Below, one piece after another: positions 1 to 12,479 of a stretch of 64,000 nucleotides of DNA. Within the stretch, counting starts at the first letter, position 1. Each line of letters opens with the position of its first letter. The position numbers and the translations under genes were made by a program. This stretch comes from Fasciola hepatica. Taxonomy: Eukaryota > Platyhelminthes > Trematoda > Plagiorchiida > Fasciolidae. The notes beneath the pieces are model-generated. The model had not been told where the DNA came from. It searched no databases and saw only the letters and a list, made by a program, of their open reading frames with translations. Location: NCBI GenBank assembly GCA_948099385.1, contig CANUEZ040000117.1:41001-105000 (forward strand). Direction: 5' to 3'.

Positions 1-1480
1 CTGCCCTTGCTATATGTTGTTTTCGAGCAACTTTCGGTGCGTTCGTAAGGACTCTGTAGACTACTTTGAACGCGTGGTCGTTTACGTGACGTCCAGTGTC
101 CGCACGGTTCACCACAATTGCACTGGTGATAGATTGTCTGTTTCCCGTTGTCAGCCAAACTTGTTTGTGATAGTTTTCGTGTCATTCTACCCAAGTAGCT
201 TGCCGAATATGACCAAACAAACGAATAGGTTAGCATGGATGAAGTGAGCGGTAATTAAATTATCTTTAAAGTTCACTGAGATCAGTGATCGACGAGTGAA
301 GCGGGCACTCAGTGTGGCAGCGGGAAGGGCATGCGTGATTGCCTTATTGGTAATTCCATTTTGACACCTTCTTTGAAAAGGGGGATGAATGTATAACTTT
401 ATTCGTAACGGTCACTAACACATGTCTCATCGCTTTTTCTGCTATCTCCTTCCGAATGAAACGTTTGGGGTATCCGCTACCTAGAAGCATTTCCTTTAAA
501 ATTTCTAATTTTTCACTCACCATCTCACCCGGGCAAATCATTCGCACACGGGCTACGAGGGAGCGAATTAGATTTCGTCTAAACTCACGAGGTACAAATC
601 TGGTGTACTGGCCTGTCCACGTTGGTTTACGATATAGGCAACCGAGTAGTTTGCCATCGTCATTTCCTACAAGGAGTGCATCTAGAAAGTGGAAAATGTT
701 CACTTCTTCTACTTCCGATGTAAAATCAACTGTAATATGAGTATGACTGAACCCCTCCACCAATGACTCGAACGGTTGTATGACAATCTGTTAGAACGAA
801 AATATCATCTACGGATCGGTAGTAGGTGGGTAGACTTTCGTATCACCAAGTTTCCAGCTTGGCCATGAATATATGAGATAAAGAGGGGCCTAGAGACGAC
901 CCCATAACGATTCTACTGGTCTGGCGGTAAAATTCTCCGCTCAAAGTAAACTGGACAGAGAAGTTGCATCGTAACAGTAGTTCCTTCAGACTGGTTACTG
1001 GAATACCGATATTAATTTGTTTTTTTACGATGGAATCGCACAAATAATTGATCGTTTCTAGAAGCTAAACGTTGGTGAACAAAGATGCCATAATCAGAGA
1101 GGCCATCGTTAGTTCTTCAGCGTGTTGCATGGTACCCAATTCTATGAATTGGAAAGGGTGTTTTAGGCCGAAGCGGACAATCCTTCGGCGAACAAGTCCA
1201 AGTTCATCTACGAGCCAGCAGGCAACTCTATGATACGTGGATGAAGTCATGTAGATTATCCGTCTCAATGATATTCCTGATTTGTGAACCTTTGGTAACC
1301 CGTAAAGTCAGGGAGTAGTGGTGCCCGTTGATCTTAGCTGTTCTAGGGTTGTATCGGAGATAAAACTTGGATCTTTCAGAAAATTTAGCTCTTTGGTTGA
1401 TTCTTCTATGACCTACGACTTCTGTTTTACAGGAATGCCTTCCATTTATATGAACTTTATCTCTCTTTCTCAGTCTCCCG
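1..1480 (-). mobile_element. Penelope-like element relic A (RT plus GIY-YIG endonuclease)
   Basis: Minus-strand translation gives pieces of a PLE polyprotein in several frames, in the right order. SLFTNV (RT motif A region) lies near 1065-1085. MGSSLGPSLSHIFMAKLE lies at about 850-900, and YYRSVDDIFV (RT motif C, Ser in place of the usual Tyr) at about 790-820. The RT-endonuclease linker at 344-763 contains TWTGQYTRFVP and RRNLIRSLVARVRMIC. A degraded endonuclease C-terminal part (FKVVYRV) lies at about 20-240 and runs off the window edge. Upstream sequence to about 1480 (PRTAKINGHHYSLTL) is probably the RT N-terminal side. PLE proteins reverse-transcribe their own RNA at a target nick. This copy cannot code because of several stops and frameshifts. 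It is a different subfamily from the copy at 51.3-53.6 kb, for example IPVTSLKELLLRC here against IPTANLRELILQC there. Confidence 0.85.
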
Positions 1481-1486
1481 CTGGAC

Positions 1487-1490
<4 letters not shown>

Positions 1491-1539
<49 letters not shown>
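1491..1539. repeat. (TA)n microsatellite
   Basis: Uninterrupted TA dinucleotides, about 24 units, at the upstream edge of PLE relic A. Confidence 0.97.
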
Positions 1540-1542
<3 letters not shown>

Positions 1543-1559
1543 TTACGCAAAGTTTTATT

Positions 1560-4395
1560 ATAGTAATCATGGTCAATCATTTTCAAATGACCGTAACGAA
1601 GAATGCGAAAGGTTGCTGTTTCTCCGGCCATTCGTACTAGCAATACTCTTCTCGGCTTTTCACTAAACTTGCTAATTTGGTTCAGCCGGGCACCTCATCC
1701 GAGTACGAAGCGGACGTTTTTGAAGGTTGGAAGACCGTACCGAAATCACCGAAGAATAATGCATATTTTGTATCATGACATCCAGTAGAGCACCACTTGT
1801 TTTTACAGGAAACTCGTAATTCGAAGCCTGCCTTTATTCCTTACGAAAGTGAAATACGTATAGAACAATATGTGACATCATAATAATTTCAAGAAGGAGT
1901 AATCAATAATGAAGTCATTATTCAACACAGAGTATAAATAATATAACCGCTACATAATACAAGTATTCATCATGCAGTTAGAAGGTTGAGCTCACTGCCT
2001 AAAACTCCGGAAGCACAATGAGCCTCTTTCAGTCTCACCACAGATCGTGCAAATTCATTCGATGATCACAATGTTTAACGATGTGATTCGAATTCCTTCG
2101 CTGTTGCAATATGTATCCACTTTTGTTGTCTTTCGTATAAAACTGAATTCCGGTCAGCTGAAGGCCAAAGGTACTTACATTTCTCCTCGTTAAATGGAAT
2201 GGTGCATGGGAATTTATCAAAAAATAATTTAATTGTATACTTATTGCTCTGTAGATGTTATTTCTAGCCCAATGCCACTAACATCTTCATCCCAGTCGGA
2301 TACTCTCACTGTTTCCAAACCGTATCCTGTTATGAATTCATTTTATATGAACAAAGCAGTGAATCATATTGTGATTCTGACAATCAACAAAATATTTTAT
2401 CGCATGCTCCATGGGCTGCACGACACAATCCTTCGGCCTTTTAGTAAAGGAGTGGCATTTTCCGATTTTCAGTAAATACTTTATTCCTCGTAGAGAAAAC
2501 AGTATGACTCACCGTGCTCATAAGACCTTGAAGTCCAGGTCACGTGTTCGAATTAATCTAAAAGTTCCCCTCCGGTCAGGCTTACCTTCATAGCGAATGT
2601 GAATGTCGTACTGTTCGACAACGTGGTATTCTCCAAATATGTTCGCTTCGTTTTTCCTCCGTTCTGTTGAACACACACGAGGTAGATATTTTAGAAAAGG
2701 AGTATTTTTTCCGGTGAGGAAAGTCATCGTGATGAACTTCATGTTCTTCGGCTTAACTAATCGCCGACTTCTGAACTTCAGTCTACTTTATCATGATGAC
2801 CAAGATCATCCAATTTCAGTCGTCCATGGATAGCTGCGGAACTAACATGACCGACGTCAAGTTCCGTGGAATTTTCCATTACAGCTTTGTGTCATAGTTG
2901 ATAAGTTTCCGACCTAGCTCCGAAGTGAGACACTGAACACAGCTACAAGGGAGACTCCTGCGTATTTGAATGAAACGAAAAGTGCATGCTTCAGTCGTTA
3001 AACCGCAAAACAGGACTAAATGTTCACATTCTGACTGACTCCTTAACAGTGTGTGTCACGCAATTACTTCCGAGTGGTAGTATGCTACGAAATGTTCAGA
3101 AAATAGGAATTTATTACACAGAAGAATTTCGTCTATCGAATTTCGGCAACATTTATACGAATCGGAGTAGTTTTTTCAGTTGAAATTGAAGAACAGTCAC
3201 GCAGAAAAATCCCTAATCAATTAGACGATTTTTTCGTCTATTTCTTACACTGTGCTCTTCTTAGCAGTATTGTACAGTAGTTATTACCTCTGATTTGTTG
3301 AATATCCTCATCACACTTGTAAATCAACCAAATCCCTAACAGAAATTTCGACTCTGTAGTGTGGTCTATTTGCGTTGACTCCTAAACAAAAGTTCGCATA
3401 ATTCGGAATTTTCGGCATTCAGTTGCCACCTCGAAGGACAGACTGGTATGCCTATTTAAGGCATGCGATCTTCAGCGATTATTTTGGACAAATGTGTTCA
3501 TTCGCGTGGATCAACACTCTGAACAAAACACGAATAAACCCCTATCTCACAATCATCCTTTACATGATACTGGAACACTTTTAAACTCCCAAATTAGCAT
3601 ACGAAACACACTGTTTTAACAACCGCTCCTAATTCATATTTTCCTTCAGGCAAATGCAGTCAAGTGATTTTTTCCGGGTTGGGATATGATCGCACATTAC
3701 CGAAGACCTTGATTAGTGAATAGCATTCTTCTCGTCAAAAATGTCAGCACGGACATCAGTAGCTTTTTTATCAATGGCACAAAAGTATAGCTATCAGATA
3801 TTACTCTCATACTCTCCTTGTGTGGAATGAATGGACAGTGCCGTTTTAAGCGAAAGATCAAGGGAGAGGGGTGGGGGGTATGAAAGAGACAAGTAAAAAT
3901 AATGCAGCATGCATGAAAGCAAGCGGAACAGACACCCGTATAACCTGCGCTGCCTTCAGACATCCAAATTGGAGAAGTGTGCGTTGGACGGATCTGCCAT
4001 CTAGACGACGGAGCTGTGGAACCAAAACTATCCCAATAAATGAGTGAATGAACGGGAAATGTCGGAGTGCTTGTTTGTTTCGGGGGCAGAAATTCATTGA
4101 GGTCGTTCGGGTGAGCGGGCGGGCGAACAGCCGGAAGAATATTTGGATGGATAGACGGGACGAAGAAGAAGAGGTGGAGAAGGAGTGCCGGTGTGAATTG
4201 GTGAATATAAATGGCCAGGTGAAAGGATGGAAAACAGTGGGTAGATCTTTACGTACCTTGACAGATGCAAACGAACACGTGGAATGCATTTATTTACTCA
4301 TTCGCTGAACAGTTCATCCCGTTCAGTCAACCTCAGATTCCCCGGATATCTGTCTGGGAATGACGAGTGCATTCTTTATCTTTATCTCCCTCTCG
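1560..4395. other. Unassigned DNA
   Basis: No recognisable gene or repeat family. Open frames are short and carry no motif I know. 1600-1790 may be the extreme N-terminal side of PLE relic A, but the similarity is too weak to claim. Confidence 0.6.

Positions 4396-4399
<4 letters not shown>

Positions 4400-4435
<36 letters not shown>
4400..4435. repeat. (CT)n microsatellite
   Basis: About 18 CT units. The Ser/Leu-rich and Arg/Glu-rich frames across it are by-products of the repeat. Confidence 0.97.
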
Positions 4436-4442
<7 letters not shown>

Positions 4443-4764
4443 GTTGTCGCTTGTCGCACATTGTCGCTTCGGCCACCCGTGCGGTGAGACATCCGCGACA
4501 AACCCAAACGATTCGTTGATATTCATCTCAGGGCCAAAGGTCACGTGTGTGTTTGTGTGCACGGGGGCTGACACACGTGTCCAGTTTAAAAAGTCGTGGC
4601 GACCACGTGGACCCACCGTGTGATGGATAGTCGGAAAGTCTTTTCAGTCTCATTCGATCGGCCACATCCCATAAGGACGTGTGTAGCTATTTATTCGATT
4701 ATATTGATAGACAAAACATGTTCCGCATGAAAAATTTCTTACCCGTTATCAATGACTCTCATCA

Positions 4765-4905
4765 TGGTGGACTTTCAACGCATCATAGTTCAAATCCTGC
4801 TTCCACCTCCGGTCACCTTCCCTAATTGGCTGCCTCTCATTGATCGCAGCCCCCTCCTTATTATTATGGAATTAAATGAAGTAAATAAAGAAATAAAAGA
4901 ACAGT
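4765..4905 (+). repeat. tRNA-derived SINE, tail type A
   Basis: A B-box-like AGTTCAAATCCTGC lies at 4787-4800 after a weak A-box region. A GC-rich body follows (CCGGTCACC, then ATTGGCTGCCTCTCATTGATCG), then an A-rich end, TTATTATGG...AAATAAAG, to about 4902. The same body and tail occur at 6785, 9105 and 15800, so this is one dispersed family. Such SINEs are transcribed by RNA polymerase III and moved by a LINE partner. The 5' boundary is approximate. Confidence 0.7.
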
Positions 4906-4996
4906 TCATCTGACTTACCGAAATCAGCCCCTTTATATTCCCCGCTTGCACATGAGAGAAGTTGAATGGACGTGGTCCACATCCAAGAGGGCCGTT

Positions 4997-5821
4997 GTTG
5001 CTACTATCCCGGTGTCTAGGGCTGTGAATCTAGCAGTAACTTAGTTTCACTAGCTACATGCACGATATGGGCAGAACACGATTACGGGCAGCAGAACAAA
5101 TTCCAATCGAATAACCGTGTTTATCGATGATTCGTGGTTCTAAATAATACAATAAGCATAAATATACAGCAAATAAAAGACTTACAGCCAGGTGAGAAAC
5201 CAAGAACAATGGGCAGTAAGCTTCCGAAAATCGGCACAGCGCAGAAAATAAAAACGGTCCACTTGGCAGGCAGCTGAACGAAACTGTAGCGCAGTTCGGT
5301 TGCGGTACAATCAATAATTCAAGAACCTTTACCGTCACAAATCAATAATTCAATTACAAACGCGTGAACTGGACTGTGGTTGCAATGGTAATGAGTGCCA
5401 TCAACAAATAAGTACAAATAAGCTAAGTCTGTGGAGTAAACAAAGGCACGTGTCAACATGAATGGGCGAATCCGGCACTAGATCTGTTAATGCCGTTGAC
5501 GTATGACGGCCAATAGTGGAGTGCACTGACAGAAACGATAGGACTGGGAGTTCGAGCCTCCGCTCGGCAGTACAAATTAAACACTCAGAAAGATTATATA
5601 ACAGTAAACGTGTAGACCTTCGGGAAAACAAGGTTATGAACAAATACGTGAACTGTTCATGTAATAAGTACCATGAAACTCAAGTATGAACTGATGTGAT
5701 ACCTTAAAAACAGGGAAAATACATTACGAATGTCCGGGGTTCACGATGCATGTACTCACTACTAATAAGTAACTAAACAGAAGACAAAAGGGCAAACTCT
5801 AATTACGATTCGTAATTAACA
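4997..5821 (-). repeat. Old solo LTR, BEL/Pao family, long variant
   Basis: The reverse complement matches the 579-bp LTRs of the intact element at 20538-25004 along its length. The start is TGTTAATTAC against TGTAAATTAC. Internal blocks such as TACCGCAACC, AGTGGACCGTTT, AGAACCACGAA and CCCATATCGTGC match, and the end is GGGATAGTAGCAAC against GGGATAGTTTCTAC. The copy is clearly diverged and about 250 bp longer. The extra sequence is near 5340-5640 and holds a tRNA-like module. No internal retrotransposon sequence flanks it, so it is a solo LTR left by recombination. The flanking 6-mers GCCGTT and GTCGTA may be a decayed target duplication (4 of 6 match). Confidence 0.85.
5490..5575 (+). repeat. 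tRNA-like module inside the long LTR
   Basis: An A-box-like AATAGTGGAGTGCACTG and a B-box-like GGGAGTTCGAGCCTCC lie about 30 bases apart, in the spacing of a tRNA-derived SINE head. The module is antisense to the LTR that holds it. The long LTR at 7850-8684 has the same module at the same relative place and orientation. Confidence 0.6.
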
Positions 5822-5829
5822 GTCGTATA

Positions 5830-6780
5830 CAAGCAACACCACATGCATAACCGGTAACTGTGCTCTTGAATTTTCACGCTAGAGCATTCATGCTTTGATC
5901 AGCAATTACGCAGTGCTCCCAACGTGTTGTTTATTTCCCACCTACCCACTTACATTTGTCACCCATTGAACATTTCCTCGGGATCTGTTCCAAAGTACGC
6001 AGAACACGTCGTTCATTCTCATCGGCAATGGGATTTCACCTTATTTCAGCAATAATCCAAGGGTTTTTTTGTGAAACGTGGAACATCTCTCCGCTCAATC
6101 TGCTATTAGATCTGCCTCAAACAAGAAAACGTTAAACTTTCCATTAGATGACGTGACTGTTCCCTCACCCATCACCGGGAATATCCACCTCCGGTGGTCT
6201 GCGTACACTCGATTCCATAGTATTCAGCTGCGATGCCTTTGTCTCGGACAGTCTCAGACCACACAACCATCCCGGTCCACTCAGCTGTAACGACTGTGTT
6301 CTCCTCGTCGATCTTCGTTGTCTCCCTGAGTTATTCTCAAGTCTTAGGAAATATAATTGCATTATTGTGCTTTAGTGATATTGGATTCCAAATAAAGAAT
6401 TCATCTTCGAAACTATTAGTATACACGGAATTGCGTACAAAGCTTGCTCGAACAATTAGTTTGAACAACACGCAAACTTTGCATGCCGTATTATCACCAT
6501 GCAAGTATCACTGGAATACAAGTCTAAATTCTTACTAGATCACTTGTCGCGTAGATTATTAGAATTACACGGTCCCACATCTGCCTCATGCCTCAACGAA
6601 GATAGAGAGAGAGAAAAATAAAAGGAAGACTAGATGGAGAATTGTGCCCAAATCTTTGTACGTAGTCCATCGTTTTTTATAAATATTCCTTTACTCATTT
6701 TCTTACTTTGATGTACTGACAATATGATGGTCTTTTTGAGTGTTGAAGTGTAAGCAATTGAATAGAAAGAAGTGTTAAAA
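5830..6780. other. Unassigned DNA
   Basis: No gene, tRNA or known repeat recognised; short frames only. Confidence 0.6.
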
Positions 6781-6784
6781 AAGG

Positions 6785-6930
6785 AGACCATCGGTCGTCC
6801 AATGGTCAGCCTCGTGGATTTTAAATACTAAAGTCCTTAGTTCGATTCCCGTCACCCCCGATCATTCCTCCCATCCGGCAGCCTCTGACTGGCGATGGCT
6901 TTCTTCCATTATTATCTTCGCTTGTCGTTC
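6785..6930 (+). repeat. tRNA-derived SINE, tail type A
   Basis: A-box-like CGTCCAATGGTCAGCCTCG is followed by B-box-like AGTTCGATTCCCG at about 6839-6851. The type A body follows (CATCCGGCAGCCTCTGACTGG) and then TTCCATTATTATC. The body matches the copies at 4765, 9105 and 15800. The 3' end is placed at the loss of similarity, near 6915-6930. Confidence 0.7.
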
Positions 6931-7139
6931 AATGGGTTAAAAAGAAGTAACTTGATTACTATGGTGAAAAATATCATTCTTCATATAGTATTGAAGCTCA
7001 GCTTGTCACTAAAAGCAGTCTGTCCAAAAATTCGGGATCACATACATTCGGTCGAAATCCTGATATGCGGTCGAGCTCCACTTTGTGCTGATGGTACTAC
7101 TCTCTCTCTCTCTCTCTTTCTTCCGCTAAGCAGTAGTGT

Positions 7140-7345
7140 TTATTGCGTACTTTCGTCCACTGAGAGTAGTCCCTGTTAGGTGTTCGACTGAAAATCGTTC
7201 ACCCCGGGTTCGAGCTCCAGTGGGAGCTCAGTTGACGTGCACTGTTGATAATTCCATGCAAGGATAAAACAGCTTTAAATTGCTTTCTTGATTTTCACCT
7301 AGGAGTTCAGAATTCAGACTGTATGACGAATCACATTTCCAAACA
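7140..7345 (+). repeat. tRNA-derived SINE, tail type B
   Basis: The B-box is CGGGTTCGAGCTCCAG at about 7204-7219. The body GATAATTCCATGCAAGGATAAAACAG and the 3' signature GTATGACGAATCACAT match the copies at 13815, 26300 and 26540. The 5' half is weak, so the start is approximate. Confidence 0.65.
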
Positions 7346-7349
7346 TCTA

Positions 7350-7845
7350 TTATCTCACTACAAACCAAAATATATATTCTCTTTTTCAGTTCCTCACTTG
7401 ATCAGATGCCAAAAGTAACTTGTTGTACGACAAATCCAAAAGGAAGTAAAATGTTGATGATTATTATAATTATGAGGTTGTCGGGTAACAAGGCAGAGAA
7501 CATCAGAGTATTGTCTAGGGATACCGACAGCGGCCGTGGCGAAATCATAAATTCGTAACCCGGACTTGATAAACTGGTACTTTGTTCATCCAAGCAACAG
7601 TGATGGACTTGATTCCGAATTTTTGGATGTGGCTCAATGAAAAAGGCATGAAGTTCTCAGTCTATGGACTTGACTGCGTTCGGCTTCAGAGTTGCAACCC
7701 ACAAGCCTATCCAGCCGGATGATAACAGACATTAGGGGCTACGACCATGTGCCCTGTCCAGCAGCGTACTTTCTTCGATCATGATTGTCGCTTGTATGAC
7801 CTTTCTGGTGGCTTTTAAAATTTCGATTTCTCTCCCTCCCGACTG
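7350..7845. other. Unassigned DNA
   Basis: No recognisable feature. Confidence 0.55.
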
Positions 7846-7849
7846 GGTA

Positions 7850-8684
7850 TGACTGCCGGGTAGTTAGAAATGCCGGAGCACTAAAGCGCTATGTCTCACT
7901 CAGTCTACTCAGGAGTAGAGAGTGTATGTACCATGTACCGATAACTTTCACGATGCATTTTCCCCGTTTCTTATGCACTGACACAGTTCGTACGTTTTAC
8001 GATGCATATTGCGCGAACCCCTCAGATTTGTCTTCCCGGCTCTGGTGTATTAAGATTGGGCATTTTCATTATGAGGAAATGTTCCCGAAAACGTTCATGA
8101 AAATAGCTTCCCGGGGGCTCAAACTCCCGACCCAAACCCCGCTGCCAGTGCACTACACCTCCATGTCACCGTCGGGCACTTCCGGCACGGACAGACTTGT
8201 GGCCAGGTTTATTCGTTGGTGTTGCCACGTCCCTTCCATCGTTTTCCAGTTACAATTATTTGTACTTTGACATTGGTAGTTCTTTTACGTATTCCAACTA
8301 CAGATTATTGTCTTATTCTGCGATTGAAGTAATTATTTCTTGTTAGCTAGATAGTTTTGTGATTCACTGTCCGTATCGTGATCGCGCTATGACACAGTTT
8401 CGCTTGACTCCTCGCCATGTGGACCGTTTATGTCCGTTCTGTCCCGAGTTACGGCATAGCTTTCTGTTCTAATTTTTCTTGATAGCTGACCTTGCCGTAA
8501 GCCTTAGCATTCATATTTTTATGTATATGGTATTATATAGAACCACAAAATTACAATGAACAAGAGTAAGCAAGAGGAATTTGTTTTGTTGTCCTTAGCC
8601 GAGTACAGCCCGTATCGTGCTTAAAGCTACGGAGAATAAGTTTCTGTCAGATCGATGGCCCAAGAAATCCGGATAGTTGCTATA
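7850..8684 (+). repeat. Old solo LTR, BEL/Pao family, long variant
   Basis: Colinear with the young LTRs. CTACTCAGGAGTAGAGAG matches CTTACTCGTGAGTAGCG, and ACTGACACAGTTC, GTGGACCGTTTATG, AGAACCACAAAATTAC and CCCGTATCGTGC all match. It ends GGATAGTTGCTAT against GGATAGTTTCTAC. It is diverged, and about 250 bp longer because of extra sequence near 8040-8330 that is also present in the long LTR at 4997-5821. The 5' edge is approximate. The 114-residue open frame inside it is not a gene. Confidence 0.82.
8100..8175 (-). repeat. tRNA-like module inside the long LTR
   Basis: The minus strand shows GGTGTAGTGCACTGGCAG (A-box-like) and then TCGGGAGTTTGAGCCCCC (B-box-like). It is the counterpart of the module at 5490-5575 and is again antisense to its LTR. 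Confidence 0.6.
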
Positions 8685-9104
8685 ACTTCACATTTACGAA
8701 AAAACATGGAGAAATGATTCCCCATGGCATGCTACCTCTCAGTTCTTCACGGAGGAACCGTGAAGGCTTTGTGCGTCTGTTACTTTCGGCAAGTGTAGGA
8801 ATTCACAATCAGTAGCTTAATTCCACTGAGTTTTGTAACTGAAACTCGAGTCGGGTCGGCTTACACGATTGTCAGTAATACACGAGAATCTCTGATACGC
8901 ACACTCTCAATGTCTTTCTTCACGTCGAGATTACATGTCACTGTGCCGATATGTCACTGATTTTGGTCTTTAACATCACATAATTCAAACACCAACGGAA
9001 TTTCAGGATGAATTTCTTGTCAAAAAGAACCAAACAGAAGCATAGTTATTACAAACGACCGGTAGTGCTTGATCACTGATACAAATACCAGGTGTTGTTA
9101 CCGT

Positions 9105-9270
9105 TGTTTTGGGACGGTGCTGGTCAAATGGTCATAGTCGTATAATTAAGGCCTTCGTGTCCGGGGTTCGATTCTTCTCGCCGTCCGTCGTTTTCTTGTG
9201 CTGGCAGCTTTTGATTGGTCACGGCCCTCTTCGGCAAATATTGTAAATTGTTAGACAACAAATAAAAATG
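9105..9270 (+). repeat. tRNA-derived SINE, tail type A
   Basis: A-box-like TGGTCAAATGGTCATAG, B-box GGGGTTCGATTCTTC at about 9163-9177, body GGCAGCTTTTGATTGGTCACGGCCCTC and an A-rich end AACAAATAAAAATGG. It matches the other type A copies. Confidence 0.75.
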
Positions 9271-9274
9271 GAAG

Positions 9275-10985
9275 CCAAGAATTATTTATTTATTTATAAA
9301 CATAGTATCAAATTTGAATTATTACGATACAAACTGACCGGACACAACACAAGCCTGGCTGTCCCACTGTGTGAACTTCGTAATTGGGAAACAAACCGAT
9401 TTGAATTTTTCAACCACAATTTTAATACCACTAGCATCTGCACCTTCACTCGGTGTAAGCTAATGGGATTGTTTGGTCCCACTAGCTGGGCGAATGCCCA
9501 CACTACGAGTCGCATGTCTTTCAGACATCCAGCAGAGCAGATAAAGATCAGTTCCAGTGGCACGGGATTGGTTTGCGGAATTGGATGAGTCCAGTCTGCT
9601 CAGTGAGACAGGGGGCTGGATGAACGACACATGAGGTTTGTTATCCGACGATCATTTGGGCTGAGACGTGTATTACGCATGCACACACACACACACACTT
9701 ACACACACGCGTACACAAACGCGCACAAACGCAAAAGCCCACTCAGCTCCTGTCCTACTCTCATATAGAGCCCCATTAGTAATCACCATTCCCTCAGTCC
9801 ACATGGCACATACCTGGATTGACGTCTCGGGGACGACGGAAGGGAGTGACCATGCGAACTCGCCACGTGGATGGCGGTGGCGATGACGACGGCAATGCAC
9901 ACGCAGATGTGGATAGTAATCATGGTGATGATAATGACAGCAACAATAATAATAGTAGTAGTGAATTATTCCACAATGGCCTAACGCGCGCACACAAGCA
10001 CTCGAACAAACAAACAAACAAACAAACAAACAAACAAACAAACAAACTGGGATTTTCAAATGACTCATCACGTAGTAATAAGGCTCAGCTCACAGCTGAG
10101 ATTTCCCAAAGGCCCAGCATCCAACTGACCGACCGCCCGGCTGACCGGCCAACTGACTAGACACATAGACAGAGAAAACACGGGAGGAGTGGTAAGTGGT
10201 ATTCAATGCTGTCTGATCACGTTTCTGTCACAGTCTGACCCGACTTCCTTTCCAGATTTCTCGGAAGAGTTTCGGATATGACAAAACACAACAGGTTCGT
10301 TTGTTGTCGTTCATGTCAGTGACATGGATGGGGAAACACCAAAACGTGGACAGGGTACACGCGGCTATCGAGAAACGCATGTGTTTTCCTGTGTGCAGGT
10401 GGTCAGAGGCCGGGACCAAACACACCGTGTAAGGACATAATTACACTGTCTGTGGTGGGTCGTCGACCGATTATAACGTACCCTATGTCATCTTCACGGG
10501 CATCATTTTTCTCAGCTCGAGATTTACCAATGTCCACCCTCCTTCTTAGCTATCTGTCTATTATCCGAAATTGTGAAAATAACATTTTGATAATAATTGT
10601 AACAATCAGTGTGACATCCTTCTCACTCGAGGGGAATGACTAAGAACTGTGCGTGTATAGAATACAGTGGTCTCACTATACATGATCGCGGATGGAAATG
10701 AATCGACCTGGTTCACAAGACAGTGTTTTGTCACTTCGTGATCTTGTCCATTTTAACTTTTGCGCAGCCAATTCTACTCAAATTTGGTCCGGTATTTGTT
10801 AGGAAGGGGAACTAAATTTGAGGTGTTCACGGTTTGATGAATTCAGTTTTATTCCACCATCAACAACGTGGATTGAGTAATTTAAGATTCACCATTTATT
10901 AGTCCCCTTTCCAATTCTGATTGCATTCATGGTGGACTATGGACGCACTACACATTTGTATTATCTAGCTGATTAGGATGCCTCA
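9275..10985. other. Unassigned DNA with CA-rich and CAAA repeats
   Basis: Contains a short CA-rich stretch (about 9678-9720) and a (CAAA)n array at 10005-10047. The His/Tyr/Cys-rich frames across these are simple-repeat translations. No gene recognised. Confidence 0.6.
10005..10047. repeat. (CAAA)n microsatellite
   Basis: About ten CAAA units in a row. Confidence 0.95.
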
Positions 10986-11090
10986 GTTCTAGTGAATATA
11001 CACTGAACCTGGATCGGGTCTCGAACTCGGAGTGAGTGGCTCACAATGCCACCGAGCAGTTTTCTAGCTTCGTTCTCAACCACCGGTATT
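10985..11090 (-). repeat. SINE head fragment
   Basis: Minus strand reads GTGGCATTGTGAGCCACTC (A-box region) and then CCGAGTTCGAGACCCG (B-box). The spacing fits the tRNA-like head of the SINEs here. The tail is not recognisable. Confidence 0.5.
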
Positions 11091-11094
11091 TCAA

Positions 11095-12475
11095 CAATAT
11101 ATTGGCTGGCCCGTGTCCATGGTGGGAGTGTCACCTTGGAGTGTAGTTGAAAACGTGGGCCAGTACTGTCAAATCGGACGGTCAGCTATTAGAACTCCAG
11201 TCTGTCTACGACTTTCTCAAGCAGAACTAGATTTCTCTGTGCTTAGTTCTTGTCTTCGATCTTCGCTCGTGGGCAGGTGCCATTCGGGACTTCAAGGAGC
11301 TAGCCGCACAAAAGTAAAAGTACTTTCGAAATATTCTGTTACGAGCTATGAAAGAAAATAACTCGTCACTTGCTGAGGGATCGGTCTAAACGAGAGATAC
11401 CCATTCATTTTGAACATTTGTCTTATTTTGTCATTCTTAGTTTTCTAATCAAAAATCCCATCCGTTTCCGTTCGATTCGCTACCGAGCACCATTCAGTGG
11501 CACGTTCACACATTCTCGAACAGTTTTTCTCGTTCGTTTTTTTCTTGTATATTTACCCCAAGTTATGAACTTGATTCCACAATGCAGAAGCATTTGTGTT
11601 CACGCTTACATCCCTAGTATGGCTTTGACCGAATTATTTTTGGTCTTTGCGTGTCATTCTTCAGTTTGGTCCCGGAATCTGGTCAGAAATTCTCCCCTTC
11701 CCTCAATCTCTCTCAGCTTTTGGTTGCTTAATCAGGGATCAGGTTTATGCGAGGTAATGCGAACAACACAGTCACATTTTGACACTCAGTACGCATTTCA
11801 AAAACTTCAACGACCGTGACACTGACACGAACGAGCGACGATCACCACAGGACGGAAACAACGTGATGACCTTGTACAGCGGTTACACACACGTCCACGT
11901 TATCGAGGACTAAAAAGGCGGACAGACTGAATGGACGCAGCGCTTGTACGTGAGCGTAAAACATGAATTATCTGCAAAGGCATTGGATGAAAACTCAATG
12001 AGCCCAAGCTCAGTGAGAGTATATGCAGGCACCAAAGCTTACATCAGAGAATATGGGAACGGCAGCCTGCGCCACACGCAGGAAAGATGAATTTCTTGAT
12101 CCGTCGGGTGATCTGTTAGGACAAACAATCTGGACGCCAAGAATGAAAGACGAACAGATTGTCATGTGATAGATGTGTCGTGAAAGCGGTGTACAATGCC
12201 GTGTCAGTAAGGTCGCCTCACTCTGTGAAAAGGTTCGAACTTCCTGTTGAAACATGGTGACTAAGCAGCCGATGAAATGTAATATGACGGATAAAATAGT
12301 TGTACTTACAGTCTTAGAGTAAATCGTTCTTATTGTGTGACGAATCATTCATGAACTAAGAAAAATACGTCGTACTACTCAAATATATTCATATTCATGT
12401 TGATTGAGGGCCCTCATTCCACAAACACTACGCTCAGGTTGCACTTCCTTTGTTTCTCTTCACTTCATTTTTATA
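11095..12475. other. Unassigned DNA
   Basis: Open frames of 82-149 codons occur (for example 11370-11819), but none has a recognisable motif, splice context or homologue I know. A tail-type-B SINE scrap (GTGTGACGAATCATTC) may lie near 12330. Confidence 0.55.
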
Positions 12476-12479
12476 ATAT

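Noticed and set aside
11370..11819. 149-codon open frame as a possible host exon
   Set aside because: No recognisable domain, codon pattern or convincing splice sites. Length is compatible with chance in this composition.
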